Below the pieces are notes generated by a model that made no database searches, was not told where the DNA came from, and saw only the letters and a program-made list of their open reading frames with translations. The position numbers and the translations under genes were made by a program. A stretch of DNA of 64,000 bases from Pontibacterium sinense (GTDB lineage Bacteria; Pseudomonadota; Gammaproteobacteria; Pseudomonadales; Balneatricaceae): the NCBI RefSeq assembly GCF_015209595.1, contig NZ_JADEYS010000021.1, positions 1 to 64,000 on the forward strand, given 5' to 3'. Below, piece by piece: positions 5,827 to 14,727 of this stretch. Position 1 is the first letter of the stretch. Each line of letters opens with the position of its first letter.

Positions 5827-8607
5827 ATGAGTACCGAGACCGCATTTGTAAGCACTTGGGTATCCTACAAGCAGGATGGAGATAACTGGGGCGTATTTGC
5901 CCAGCGTTTTAATGAAAGCGGACAGGCTCTGGGCGCTGAATTTCAGGTCAATAGCACCACGGCGAATAACCAGTCAGATCCTACCGTTGCCATGTTGCTG
6001 GATGGCGGTTTCATCGTCACCTGGGTGGACAGCGATGCTGATGGCTCGGACGAAGGCGTGTTTGCTCAGCGCTACGATGCGGACGGTAATACCGTTGGTG
6101 GCGAGTTTCAGGTTAACGATCAGAATACCGGTATCCAGTACAAACCCCATGTCACAGGACTTGATGACGGCGGCTATGTGGTCAGTTGGACGGCGTATGA
6201 CGGCAGTACCTCCAACTATAACCTCTATGCTCAGCGCTATGATAAAGATGGTGTTGCGGCTGAAGCCACTGAATACAAAGTAAACTCCGAGAACTACAAC
6301 CAGCAGTTCGACTCTCAAGTCACCGCCATGAACGATGGTGGCTATCTGGTGACGTGGACCTCCTACGGTCAGGATGGCAAAGGCTGGGGCGTATTCTCGC
6401 AGCGTTACGACGAAAACAATCTGCCCGACGGTGCAGAAGTTCGCGTGAATACCTATGAAACCAACAATCAGGCTAAGTCTTCCGTTACCCGTCTGGATGA
6501 TGGTGGCTACGTAGTCGTTTGGTCCTCTTATGGTCAGGGCGGTCTGGATGCGATTCTGCGTGATGATATTTACGGTCAGCGCTATGACGCCAATTCCGAT
6601 CCTGTCGGCGCTGAGTTCAAGATCAACAGTCACGATGCCGATATCCAGCGCTCGCCTGTTGTGGCTGCAACGGGTGATGGCGGTTATATCGTGGCGTGGG
6701 CATCGGCAGATCAGGACGGAGACCGCTGGGGCATCTACGCGCAGAAGTTTGATGACAACAACGATCCGGTAGGCGGTGAGTTTAGGGTCAACACTGAAAC
6801 TCACGCAGAGCAATATGAACCTGCCATCAGCGCCACTGAAAATGGTGGTGTGGTTGTGACTTGGACGTCCGATGAACAGGACGGTCATGCCAACGGTATC
6901 TTCGGGCAGTTACTGGATCAGAATGCTCAGCCAATTGGCAATGAGTTCCAGGTGAATGCGACGTTCACCCACGTGCAGGAAGACTCTAGTGTCGGTGCTT
7001 TTAACTTGATACGGCCGGGCAGCGGCGGTAGTGGTACCGTTGATGCGGGTTTTGTAGTGACCTGGTTGTCGTTCCGTCAGGATGGCAATGAAGACTGGGC
7101 GGTTTACGCGCAACGCTTTGATAAAGACGGTAATGCGCAAGGCGGTGAATTCCAGGTGAGTACCTTTGACTATGGGAACCAGAGTGCACCGCAGATCAGT
7201 GCCCTGAATGACGGCGGTTTTGTCATTACCTGGGTGTCGAATGAGCAAGATGGTGGCGACGAAGGAATTTTTGGTCAGCGCTATAACGCTCAGGGCGAAG
7301 CGATGGGCGGCGAGTTCCAGATCAACAGCTTTACTAAGGGTATTCAGTACGAGCCTGCGGTCACCGGACTGGAGAACGGCGGCTTTGTTGTGACCTGGTC
7401 CTCTTATGCGCAGGATGGCCGTGGATACGGTGTCTTCGGACAGAATTTTGATGCAGCGGGTAATCAGGTGGGGAACGAGTACCAGATCAATACCCATACG
7501 TTCCTGCAACAGGATGAATCGACCGTGACCGCGTTGACTGATGGCGGTTATGTGGTGACTTGGACCTCCTACGGTCAGGACGGTCGCGGTGATGGCATCT
7601 ACGGTCAGCGATTTGATGCGGATGGCAATCAGGTGGGTGACGAGTTTCAGGCGAATACCCACATCTGGAACAACCAGAACCACTCCGATATTGCGGCGTT
7701 GAGTGACGGTGGTTTTGTCATTTCCTGGTCGTCTGATCGTCAGGATGGCTCTCAGACCGGTGTGTACGCGCAACGCTTTGATGCCAATGGCGACAAGGTG
7801 GATGCTGAGTTTATCGTCAACACAACCACCCGGGGGTACCAGTCGGAGCCTGTTGTGACCGGCTTGGAAGGCGGTGGTTTTGTCATCGTCTGGAACTCTT
7901 TCTACGGTGAAGATGGCGACCGTTCAGGGGTGTATGCCCAGATGTTTGACGAGAATGGTGATGCTCAGGGTGGACAGTTTCTGGTGAACACGCATACCGC
8001 CCGGGATCAGGAGCAGGCTGACATCAGTGCTTTGTCTGATGGCGGTTTTGTGGTGACCTGGACGTCTGATCGTCAAGACGGCTCTGAGGAAGGTATTTTT
8101 GGTCAGCGTTACGATGCTGACGGCAATACGGTGGGGGATGAGTTTCAGGTAAACAGTACCGGTCATCATATGCAGATGTTCTCCTCTGTCACGGGCCTTA
8201 ACGCAGAAACATCCAGTGTGGCAACGGCGGCTCCGCAGCCCGCAACGATCACGGTCGATGGTTTGGGCAATACCACGGTGGCGACGGATCAGTCTTTCCA
8301 TCTTTCCAGCCTTGATGGCGAAGTCAGCGATCTCGACATGCTGGCACTGGATGGATCTTATGCCACGCAGGTTGCGGTGACTCTTGATGCACTGCTGGAT
8401 CTAACGGATGGCGACAATACGTTGGTGGTGACCGGGGATGACACTGACAAAGTGTTGTTGCTGGGGGATGGCTGGGTGCAAGGTGCGGATACAGCGGTGA
8501 ACGGTGTTGATGCCGTGAGCTTCAGCAACGGTGCGGGGATTGTGATCGTTGAAGAGGAGCTGGATGTTTTATCTAACTATTCCAATATCTTACCGGATAA
8601 CTTCTAA
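5827..8607 (+). CDS. Large secreted repeat protein: 14 propeller-blade-like repeats plus RTX-adhesin-type C-terminus
   Basis: 926 acidic residues, no signal peptide and no cysteine-rich part. Fourteen repeats of about 50 residues follow the pattern ..VTxLxDGGFVVTW.S..QDG...GIFGQRYDADGN.VG.EFQVN... Repeats 7 and 8 are separated by a unique linker with RPGSGGSGTV (near 7011-7040), dividing the array seven plus seven. The first repeat starts at its inner strand (AFVSTWVSY) and the last repeat is followed by an extra strand (FSSVTGLNAE), the arrangement expected for ring closure in beta-propellers. The C-terminus has LLDLTDGDNTLVVTGDD..KVLLLGDGW, as seen in type I secreted adhesins. Likely a secreted or cell-surface protein; the substrate or ligand is unknown. 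No type I secretion genes are nearby. Confidence 0.8.
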   Translation: MSTETAFVSTWVSYKQDGDNWGVFAQRFNESGQALGAEFQVNSTTANNQSDPTVAMLLDGGFIVTWVDSDADGSDEGVFAQRYDADGNTVGGEFQVNDQNTGIQYKPHVTGLDDGGYVVSWTAYDGSTSNYNLYAQRYDKDGVAAEATEYKVNSENYNQQFDSQVTAMNDGGYLVTWTSYGQDGKGWGVFSQRYDENNLPDGAEVRVNTYETNNQAKSSVTRLDDGGYVVVWSSYGQGGLDAILRDDIYGQRYDANSDPVGAEFKINSHDADIQRSPVVAATGDGGYIVAWASADQDGDRWGIYAQKFDDNNDPVGGEFRVNTETHAEQYEPAISATENGGVVVTWTSDEQDGHANGIFGQLLDQNAQPIGNEFQVNATFTHVQEDSSVGAFNLIRPGSGGSGTVDAGFVVTWLSFRQDGNEDWAVYAQRFDKDGNAQGGEFQVSTFDYGNQSAPQISALNDGGFVITWVSNEQDGGDEGIFGQRYNAQGEAMGGEFQINSFTKGIQYEPAVTGLENGGFVVTWSSYAQDGRGYGVFGQNFDAAGNQVGNEYQINTHTFLQQDESTVTALTDGGYVVTWTSYGQDGRGDGIYGQRFDADGNQVGDEFQANTHIWNNQNHSDIAALSDGGFVISWSSDRQDGSQTGVYAQRFDANGDKVDAEFIVNTTTRGYQSEPVVTGLEGGGFVIVWNSFYGEDGDRSGVYAQMFDENGDAQGGQFLVNTHTARDQEQADISALSDGGFVVTWTSDRQDGSEEGIFGQRYDADGNTVGDEFQVNSTGHHMQMFSSVTGLNAETSSVATAAPQPATITVDGLGNTTVATDQSFHLSSLDGEVSDLDMLALDGSYATQVAVTLDALLDLTDGDNTLVVTGDDTDKVLLLGDGWVQGADTAVNGVDAVSFSNGAGIVIVEEELDVLSNYSNILPDNF

Positions 8608-8629
8608 CCCGGTTTGACTCTGGATTAAG

Positions 8630-8753
8630 TTATCCACATACCGGGTTTTCACTAAGGCTATCCACTGGGATAGCCTTTTTTATGAGCGCTTGTGCATAAC
8701 ATATTATCCCACGCGGTATGCTGTTGATGTCTGTGTTGCAGATGTTATGCACA
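8630..8753. promoter_or_regulatory. Cluster of three DnaA-box-like sites with a 12-bp inverted repeat
   Basis: TTATCCACA (8630-8638, plus), TTATGCACA read on the minus strand (8691-8699) and TTATGCACA (8745-8753, plus) all match the DnaA box TTATNCACA exactly. The last two sit within a perfect inverted repeat, TGTGCATAACAT (8691-8702) and ATGTTATGCACA (8742-8753). No dnaA or gidA gene is near, so this is not obviously oriC. Confidence 0.5.
8654..8681 (+). terminator. Intrinsic terminator of the repeat-protein gene
   Basis: AAGGCTATCC pairs with GGATAGCCTT over the loop ACTG and runs into a T6 tract. A second hairpin just upstream, AACCCGGT (8606-8613) with ACCGGGTT (8640-8647) followed by TT, overlaps the stop codon and may add to it. 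Confidence 0.88.
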
Positions 8754-8883
8754 GGCGATACGGCGACAGTTTTATACCCAGAAAAATAGATCTACAGCGT
8801 GCAATCCCTGCCCTACCCTTTCCTCGCTTTCTCTATCTGCCTGTAGCCCAATGCGCTGATGGGTGGCCTGTGCCTATGGTGAA

Positions 8884-10227
8884 TTATTTGCGCTTTTTCT
8901 TCGGCGGCGACGACATGAATGACGGTCGCAGGCTGGGTCTTGCATCGCTTTCCCGGTCCGCCTCTTCTTCTGCTTTTTTACGTGCAAGTTGGGCGGCGGT
9001 TAATTTTTTCGCCGGTTTAGCTGTGGCTTTTTGCGGTTTCTGACGGCGCGAGCGGGTTGGCGTGTCTTCAGTCTCAATCGGGTCGGTGCTGCCGTCTTCA
9101 TAAAACGGCACGGGCTTGAGCTTCAACGGCCGTTTGATCAGTGCTTCAATGGCTGCCAAATACCCCTTCTCATCCGGTGCAACCAGTGAAATGGCCTGGC
9201 CGCTGCTGCCCGCCCGTCCGGTGCGCCCGATACGGTGCACATAAGCTTCCGGTACGTTGGGCAGATCAAAGTTAACCACGCGCGGTAAGGCATCGATATC
9301 CAATCCGCGTGCCGCGACATCCGTCGCCACCAGAATACGGACTTTATTTTGTTTGAAGTCGGCCAGTGCCTGTGTGCGGGCTCGCTGGCCCTTATCACCG
9401 TGAATGGCTGCGGCACTGATCCCCTCCTCCAGCAAATGTGCGGTGAGGATATCTGCACGGCGTTTGGTGCGGGTAAACACCAGCACCTGTTTCCACTGCC
9501 CACCCTGAATCATGTAGCTCAGGGTATCGGCTTTATCATGACCATCGACCCGATACGCCATCTGCTGAACCGTGGCCGCCGTCGAATTGCGTTTAGTTAC
9601 GCTGATCTGCACCGGCTTGGTGAGGATTTTATGGGATAGCTCGTCGATATTGTCGGCAATGGTGGCTGAAAAAAGCAGTGTCTGGCGTTGCTTCGGCATC
9701 TGCCGCATCAGTTTGTCGATCTCTCGGCTAAAACCCAGATCCAGCATGCGGTCGGCTTCATCTAATACCAGCGTCTGTACATGATCGAGACTGAAAATCT
9801 CACGTTCCAGCAGATCCAGCAAACGCCCGGGGGTTGCGACGATGATGTCTGCGCCGCGTTTCAGACGTTTGATCTGGTTGTCGACCCGTACGCCACCATA
9901 CACCGGAATAATACGCTGCCCCAGATGTTCGCCGTAGTTGTAGAAACTGTCGGTGACTTGTACCGCCAGTTCGCGTGTGGGCACCAGTATCAACGCGCGG
10001 GGCGGACGTACGTCTGCATCCATCTCTTGTGCATCTAACATCTGCAGAATCGGCAGTGCAAAGGCCGCGGTTTTACCGGTGCCGGTCTGTGCTTCTGCCA
10101 TCAGGTCCTTACCGGCCAGTACTTCCGGGATCGCCTGCGACTGAATGGGTGTCGCCTTACGGTAGTTCAACGTATCCAGCGCTTGTACCAGCGCGTCTGA
10201 TAAGCCAAGGGAGGTAAAAGTAGACAT
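8884..10227 (-). CDS. rhlE: DEAD-box ATP-dependent RNA helicase, RhlE type
   Basis: 447 residues. N-terminal F-motif FTSLGLSDALVQAL and Q-motif KATPIQSQAIP, Walker A AQTGTGKT, PTRELA, DEAD motif VLDEADRMLDLGF, SAT, then the helicase C domain with VATDVAARGLDID and HRIGRTGRAG. A basic Lys/Arg-rich tail (about residues 375-447, ending PPKKKRK) is typical of RhlE and binds RNA. RhlE proteins act in ribosome assembly and RNA turnover. It is a single gene; a perfect hairpin lies upstream between it and nhaD. Confidence 0.93.
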   Translation of the reverse strand: MSTFTSLGLSDALVQALDTLNYRKATPIQSQAIPEVLAGKDLMAEAQTGTGKTAAFALPILQMLDAQEMDADVRPPRALILVPTRELAVQVTDSFYNYGEHLGQRIIPVYGGVRVDNQIKRLKRGADIIVATPGRLLDLLEREIFSLDHVQTLVLDEADRMLDLGFSREIDKLMRQMPKQRQTLLFSATIADNIDELSHKILTKPVQISVTKRNSTAATVQQMAYRVDGHDKADTLSYMIQGGQWKQVLVFTRTKRRADILTAHLLEEGISAAAIHGDKGQRARTQALADFKQNKVRILVATDVAARGLDIDALPRVVNFDLPNVPEAYVHRIGRTGRAGSSGQAISLVAPDEKGYLAAIEALIKRPLKLKPVPFYEDGSTDPIETEDTPTRSRRQKPQKATAKPAKKLTAAQLARKKAEEEADRESDARPSLRPSFMSSPPKKKRK

Positions 10228-10343
10228 AAAAACCTGATTTACAAAGAGAGGAAAAAACAGAGGGAAGCTTACCGGAATGCGTCAGGAGGTGCGACTTTTC
10301 AGCGCTGAAACGCGCATGGAGAGGGACGATAGCGTGGGGATAT

Positions 10344-10380
10344 GCGGGTTTAGAGGCCGGCTGACAGTCTCTAAACCCGC
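10344..10380. terminator. Perfect 12-bp hairpin between nhaD and rhlE
   Basis: GCGGGTTTAGAG (10344-10355) pairs with CTCTAAACCCGC (10369-10380) over 13 nt, starting 7 bp after the nhaD stop. No T-run follows on the minus strand. It may end or protect the nhaD transcript. Confidence 0.4.
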
Positions 10381-10386
10381 ACAGAG

Positions 10387-11631
10387 CTAATTCAGCATAT
10401 TGCCGATGAAGAGCACCGCGAGATAACCGGCGGTATACGCCACCAGTAACCAGTGAAAGAAGCGCAGATAGCTGATGAACGTCAGCTCACTCAGTTTACT
10501 CATGGCGATCACGCCTGCGGCTGAGCCAATCACCAGAATAGAACCGCCGACACCGGTTGCGTATGTCAGTCCGAGCCATTCAGATTTGTCCATCACGACA
10601 CCGGATTTCAGGATTGCAGCGGTGAGCGGCACATTATCAACCAGAGCAGACAGCAGTCCGACCAGGTAATTGGCAAAGACCGTCGGCAAGACTTCGTACA
10701 AATAGGGCAACTGGTCCAGTACTGACAGCTCTTTGAGCATACCGACCAATAGCAGCACACCGAGGAAGAACAGCAGAGTATCAAACTCAATTTCGCGGAT
10801 ATATTCGAGGATATTGTGTTGCTCTTCAGTTTTTCGGTTGAGGAACTGGTGCACCAGAAACATTACTGACAGGCCAAACAGGAACGTCAGCAGCGGTGGC
10901 ACCTGAAACAGTACACTCAGACTCAGTGTTGAGAGGATGGTGACCAGAAACAGCAGGCCGATAATTTTGTCACTGCCATCGATCGGACGACGAAAACGCG
11001 GCAACGTCAGGGTTTGATTACCACCGGGGATAAGGCAGAGGACCAGTACCGCAATACCAACCAGCGCTGGCGGGACCAACAGAAAGAGGTCGGTAATTGA
11101 GACCTTACCAGCGAGGAAGATCATCAGGGTGGTGACATCACCCGTAATCAACGCGACACCGCCGGAGTTCACTGCAAACACCAGCAGTGTGGCAAACTTC
11201 AGAATATCTTTTTTCTCCAGATCGAGGGATGCCAGTAACGACAGCATAATCAGCGAGGCAGTGATGTTATCGGCCAGAGAGGAGAACAGCAGGGCCAGCA
11301 ACGCCATCATGCCCATCAGCTGCCGTTGTGTCAGTTGCTCGGGCAACATCCGATAGACCAGTTGGGTGATCAGTCCTTTCTGGTTGAGATAGGCCACATA
11401 GGTCATTGCGGCCATCAGGAACAGCCACAGCGTGGCAATCTCCAGAAGGTTCTCATTCAATCGGTGTTGTATCTCCTGTGCATGTACACCGTCTTCTGGA
11501 AAGACAAATGCCAATATCCAGACAAGCGTGCCAATAAACAGGGTGGATTTGGCCTTATTGATATGAACGAGGTCTTCGATCACGATCATTACGAAGGCTA
11601 GGGCGATCAGGGATAACAGCAGGGTGTGCAT
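10387..11631 (-). CDS. nhaD: Na+/H+ antiporter NhaD
   Basis: 414 residues with about 10-12 membrane segments, in the ion transporter superfamily. NhaD features seen are the N-terminal VIEDLVHINKAKSTLF, the block FSSLADNITASLIMLSLL in the first half, VFAVNSGGVALITGDVTTLMI, and the second-half repeat LVGLLSALVDNVPLTAAILK followed by ATGVGGSILVIGSAAGVIAM. It exchanges Na+ or Li+ for protons and is common in marine and haloalkaliphilic proteobacteria. GGAG lies 10 bases before the ATG at 11631. With nhaB at 29.4 kb the window holds two unrelated sodium antiporters. Confidence 0.92.
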   Translation of the reverse strand: MHTLLLSLIALAFVMIVIEDLVHINKAKSTLFIGTLVWILAFVFPEDGVHAQEIQHRLNENLLEIATLWLFLMAAMTYVAYLNQKGLITQLVYRMLPEQLTQRQLMGMMALLALLFSSLADNITASLIMLSLLASLDLEKKDILKFATLLVFAVNSGGVALITGDVTTLMIFLAGKVSITDLFLLVPPALVGIAVLVLCLIPGGNQTLTLPRFRRPIDGSDKIIGLLFLVTILSTLSLSVLFQVPPLLTFLFGLSVMFLVHQFLNRKTEEQHNILEYIREIEFDTLLFFLGVLLLVGMLKELSVLDQLPYLYEVLPTVFANYLVGLLSALVDNVPLTAAILKSGVVMDKSEWLGLTYATGVGGSILVIGSAAGVIAMSKLSELTFISYLRFFHWLLVAYTAGYLAVLFIGNMLN

Positions 11632-11760
11632 GTGTACTGTGCTCCGAAGTCATGAAACAGACTAAACACGAGGCTTGATAAGAGACGGTCGCCCGGTGAG
11701 TTTGGGGGCGAGTATAGTGTATGGTTTGCAAATTGTACTTGATCATACGTCGGGTAAATA

Positions 11761-11801
11761 AAACACCCAGATGGCCTCAAAGTGGGGCGTTCCGGGTGTT
11801 T
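11761..11801 (-). terminator. Hairpin terminator after phaB
   Basis: AAACACCC (11761-11768) pairs with GGGTGTTT (11794-11801) across 25 nt. On the minus strand the second arm continues into TTTTATTT. It lies about 67 bp after the phaB stop, in the 236-bp gap upstream of nhaD. Confidence 0.5.
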
Positions 11802-11867
11802 GTGAATATCTTTATACCTAGGGTTTAGCGCCAAAGGTGTAAAGATAAGCGACTAATTCATGAGCCA

Positions 11868-12611
11868 TTAGCTCATGTACTGGCCGCCATTTACGGACAG
11901 ATTGGTGCCGGTGATGAATCCCGCATCTTCAGCCGTCAGAAACGCCACGGCACGGGCGATCTCTTCTGGCTGGCCCAGACGGCCGACCGGGATGCCATCC
12001 ACAATCGCGTTCAGCACATTTTCCGGTACCTGACGCACCATCGGCGTATCGATGTAACCTGGAGACACCGCGTTGACGGTGACGCCTTTACGCGCGCCTT
12101 CCTGAGCGATCGCTTTGGTGAAGCCATAAATACCGGCCTTAGCGGCGGAATAGTTCGCCTGTCCGAACTGACCTTTTTCACCGTTCAGCGAGGAGATATT
12201 GACGATACGGCCAAAACCTCGACCACACATGGCATCAAACAATGGCTGACACATGTTGTACATGGAATCGAGGTTGGTGCGCAGTACCGCCTGCCACTGT
12301 TCTGGTTTCAGGCGTTTCAGCGGACCATCACGGGTAATACCGGCGTTGTTGACCAGAATCTCGATCGGCCCCACTTCCTCTTCAACTTTTGCGATGAAGC
12401 TGCTGCAGTGATCATAATCGGTGACATCCAGTGGGTAGATCGCAACGTCATAACCGGCGGCTTTCATATCCGCCTGCCAGCTTTGCGCTTCGGCTTCAGC
12501 GCCTGGCAGGAAACTGCCAACCACGCGACGGTCTTGATCACACATCGCTTTACACATACTTTCACCCAGACCACCCTGAGCACCGGTTACAACGGCAACA
12601 CGTTGAGTCAT
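11868..12611 (-). CDS. phaB: Acetoacetyl-CoA reductase PhaB
   Basis: 247 residues from the ATG at 12611, preceded by GGAGAAAACT. A short-chain dehydrogenase with cofactor motif TGAQGGLG, the NNAG block, the catalytic ISSLNGEKGQFGQANYSAAK (Ser, Tyr, Lys) and the C-terminus LSVNGGQYMS. The GQFGQANYSAAKAG run and NGGQYM ending are characteristic of NADPH-dependent acetoacetyl-CoA reductases, which make (R)-3-hydroxybutyryl-CoA for polyhydroxybutyrate. The gene lies 28 bp after a malonyl-CoA decarboxylase gene and is probably co-transcribed with it. No PHA synthase or thiolase is in the window. Confidence 0.93.
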   Translation of the reverse strand: MTQRVAVVTGAQGGLGESMCKAMCDQDRRVVGSFLPGAEAEAQSWQADMKAAGYDVAIYPLDVTDYDHCSSFIAKVEEEVGPIEILVNNAGITRDGPLKRLKPEQWQAVLRTNLDSMYNMCQPLFDAMCGRGFGRIVNISSLNGEKGQFGQANYSAAKAGIYGFTKAIAQEGARKGVTVNAVSPGYIDTPMVRQVPENVLNAIVDGIPVGRLGQPEEIARAVAFLTAEDAGFITGTNLSVNGGQYMS

Positions 12612-12639
12612 AGTTTTCTCCTTCAAGTTTTTATTTTTG

Positions 12640-14016
12640 TTAGGTTTTACACAGTGCTTTGATTTTGGCGGACTGGGCTATGGAGGCCTGTGCGCTGTAA
12701 TCCTGACTGCGAGATTCGATATGAGGCAGGTCGTAGAGGTAATTCACCATCAGACCTGCGGCTTGTTTCAGTCCGTTTTCGGAGTTATCGGCCAGCCAGT
12801 TGAGCTGGGCCACTTCAGCGCCATTGCTGAGATGGAAATGCGCGACCGGGTCCAGTGCGGTTATGCCGCGGCGTTTCTCAACGGTGAGATAGTGTGCGGC
12901 CAGCTGCAACAGAGGTTCGCGGCGTTTTTCGGCCGCCTCTTCGTCCAGATGCCAGCCTTCGGGCAAACGCGGTTCGGCGATCTGTAGCCAGTTTTTTCCA
13001 CCCGGCAGTGTTTCCAGGTCTGCGTCGGTCTGTTTGTTGAGCCAGCGCCGGAAACCGGGGATTGGGGAGAGGGTGGAGAACCGTTTCAGCGCCGGGAAAT
13101 CATGCTGAAGTTCTGCAACAACCCGTTTGATCAGGAAGTTACCGAAACTGATCCCCGCCAAGCCTTTCTGAGCATTGGAGATGGAATAGAAGATGGCGGT
13201 GTCGGTCTCGTTCAAATCCAGAATGGGGGCGTCTTCGTCCAGCAGTTTCTGTACGTTATCTGCCAGCCCTTTGACCAGCGCAACTTCGACGAAAATAAGA
13301 GGTTCTTGCGGCATATTGGGGTGAAAAAACGCAAAACAACGGCGATCTGAATCAAGACGGTTCTTCAGGTCATCCCAACTCTGAATCGCATGTACGGCCT
13401 CGTAGGCAATGAGTTTTTCCAGCAATTGAGCGCTGGATTGCCAACTGATCCGTTCCAGCTGCAACAGGCCGATATCAAACCAGTTTGCCAGCAGGCGTTT
13501 CATATCTGCTTCCAGCGGTGCCAGCTCGGGTTCGTCCCGTTTCAGTGCCAGCAGTTCAGCGCGCATATCGACCAGAAATTTAACCCCTTCAGGCAACTCC
13601 GTGAACTGAGCCAGCAGTTTCACACGGGGAGGATCGAGCGTGTCACGCAACTGGACGCGGGCTGCGGCGCGGGTGTCGTCATCGGCATGACGCCAGGCCT
13701 CGATCGCTTGCTCAACCGCATTGTTGTCCACGTCGTAATGCTGGTTCAGCAACAGCAGGAACTTCTTTCGTCCCTCGGCGTTCAGTGCCAGATAGTTTTC
13801 ACCCAGTTGGGCCGCGCGTCGACGTGCGGCCACTTCACCGCCGGTGTTGGTCAGGCAGCTGTCCATCCACTGGCGCAGCAATGCGTGATCCTTCTCGGTG
13901 AGCTCCGGTGATAACTCCAGCGTGTCTTTCAAACGATCCACTGAAAGGTCATGCCAGGCTTTTTTCAGGTGATTCAGAGTGCGATCAAGAATACTCGTAC
14001 TGATCTGGCTGGGCAT
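12640..14016 (-). CDS. Malonyl-CoA decarboxylase, paralogue 1
   Basis: 458 residues from the ATG at 14016, preceded by AGGAGAAGCACC; an in-frame extension to 14097 has no ribosome site. Helical N-terminal half, then the GNAT-like C-terminal domain with CFAFFHPNMPQEPLIFVEVAL, TAIFYSISNAQKGLAGISFGNFLIK and FSTLSPIPGFRRWL, all hallmarks of malonyl-CoA decarboxylase; the Ser and His acting in catalysis lie in these C-terminal blocks. It turns malonyl-CoA into acetyl-CoA and CO2. Its pairing with phaB suggests feeding acetyl-CoA to storage polymer. A second copy lies at 39550-40893 in the malonate operon; the two share all motifs but differ widely elsewhere. Confidence 0.92.
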   Translation of the reverse strand: MPSQISTSILDRTLNHLKKAWHDLSVDRLKDTLELSPELTEKDHALLRQWMDSCLTNTGGEVAARRRAAQLGENYLALNAEGRKKFLLLLNQHYDVDNNAVEQAIEAWRHADDDTRAAARVQLRDTLDPPRVKLLAQFTELPEGVKFLVDMRAELLALKRDEPELAPLEADMKRLLANWFDIGLLQLERISWQSSAQLLEKLIAYEAVHAIQSWDDLKNRLDSDRRCFAFFHPNMPQEPLIFVEVALVKGLADNVQKLLDEDAPILDLNETDTAIFYSISNAQKGLAGISFGNFLIKRVVAELQHDFPALKRFSTLSPIPGFRRWLNKQTDADLETLPGGKNWLQIAEPRLPEGWHLDEEAAEKRREPLLQLAAHYLTVEKRRGITALDPVAHFHLSNGAEVAQLNWLADNSENGLKQAAGLMVNYLYDLPHIESRSQDYSAQASIAQSAKIKALCKT

Positions 14017-14107
14017 GGTGCTTCTCCTGTGTGTGCTGTTCATAACCCTGTCTTTGATTATGGATTGAACAGCGTCGGGTTGAGGGAAAGCTATCAAAGA
14101 AATTTTA

Positions 14108-14135
14108 AAAAACCAAGGGTTAATACTTGGTTTTT
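14108..14135. promoter_or_regulatory. Perfect 10-bp inverted repeat in the divergent region between malonyl-CoA decarboxylase and phaJ
   Basis: AAAAACCAAG (14108-14117) and CTTGGTTTTT (14126-14135) flank the 8-bp centre GGTTAATA. More CCAA/TTGG half-sites follow at about 14155-14190 (TTGGTTAATTCGGCACCAA). The position, 90 bp from one gene and 140 bp from the other, fits an operator; it could also work as a small bidirectional terminator. Confidence 0.45.
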
Positions 14136-14272
14136 GTATTTGGAAAGATTATTGTTTGGTTAATTCGGCACCAATTGAGTTGTTTGGTGTGGACGAGAAC
14201 GAGACAAAAAGCCCCGATCACAGGGGTAGATGAAATCATTGAGATATCTGGACATATTGAGAGGAACGATAG

Positions 14273-14707
14273 ATGCAGGATTTGCACGGTTTTTATCTGG
14301 AAGATCTGGAAGTAGGTCAGACTGCGAGCTACGCGAAAACCATCACCGAAGCAGACGTAGTGCTGTTTGCGGGTATTACCGGTGACGACAACCCGGTGCA
14401 TATCAATGCGGAATACGCAGAGCAGACGATGTTTGAGCAGCGTATTGTGCACGGTATGTTCAGTGCCGGTCTGATCTCTGCCGTTCTGGGTACACGCATG
14501 CCGGGACCGGGTGCGATCTACATCGACCAGCAGCTCAAATTTAAAGCGCCGGTGCATATCGGTGACACCGTGACGGCCAGCGCGAAGGTACTGGAAATCG
14601 ACGAAAAGCGTCGTCGTGTGAAGCTGGAAACAATCTGTAAGGTGGGCGATAAAGTGGTCGCTGAAGGTGTAGCAACCAACATGGTTGATCGTCGCCCAAC
14701 TGAGTAA
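14273..14707 (+). CDS. phaJ: (R)-specific enoyl-CoA hydratase, PhaJ-like MaoC domain
   Basis: 144 residues with a hot-dog fold MaoC domain. The hydratase 2 motif is present as ITGDDNPVHIN (catalytic Asp and His) followed by IVHGMFSAGLISAVLGTRMPGPGAIYIDQQLKFKAPVHIGDTV. PhaJ converts trans-2-enoyl-CoA into (R)-3-hydroxyacyl-CoA and so links fatty-acid oxidation to PHA synthesis. GAGAGGAACGATAG precedes the ATG. It opens a plus-strand run of isochorismatase-like hydrolase, acyl-CoA ligase and two-component genes. Confidence 0.9.
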   Translation: MQDLHGFYLEDLEVGQTASYAKTITEADVVLFAGITGDDNPVHINAEYAEQTMFEQRIVHGMFSAGLISAVLGTRMPGPGAIYIDQQLKFKAPVHIGDTVTASAKVLEIDEKRRRVKLETICKVGDKVVAEGVATNMVDRRPTE

Positions 14708-14727
14708 GTTATTGCTGGAGAATCAAG

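Noticed and set aside
5974-7773. Two long open frames on the minus strand (304 and 287 codons)
   Set aside because: They lie wholly inside the repetitive plus-strand gene, mirror its repeats, and have composition unlike real proteins. The plus-strand frame has regular domain motifs.
8630-8753. The DnaA-box cluster as the chromosome origin
   Set aside because: No dnaA, dnaN, gidA or parAB genes and no AT-rich 13-mers are next to it.
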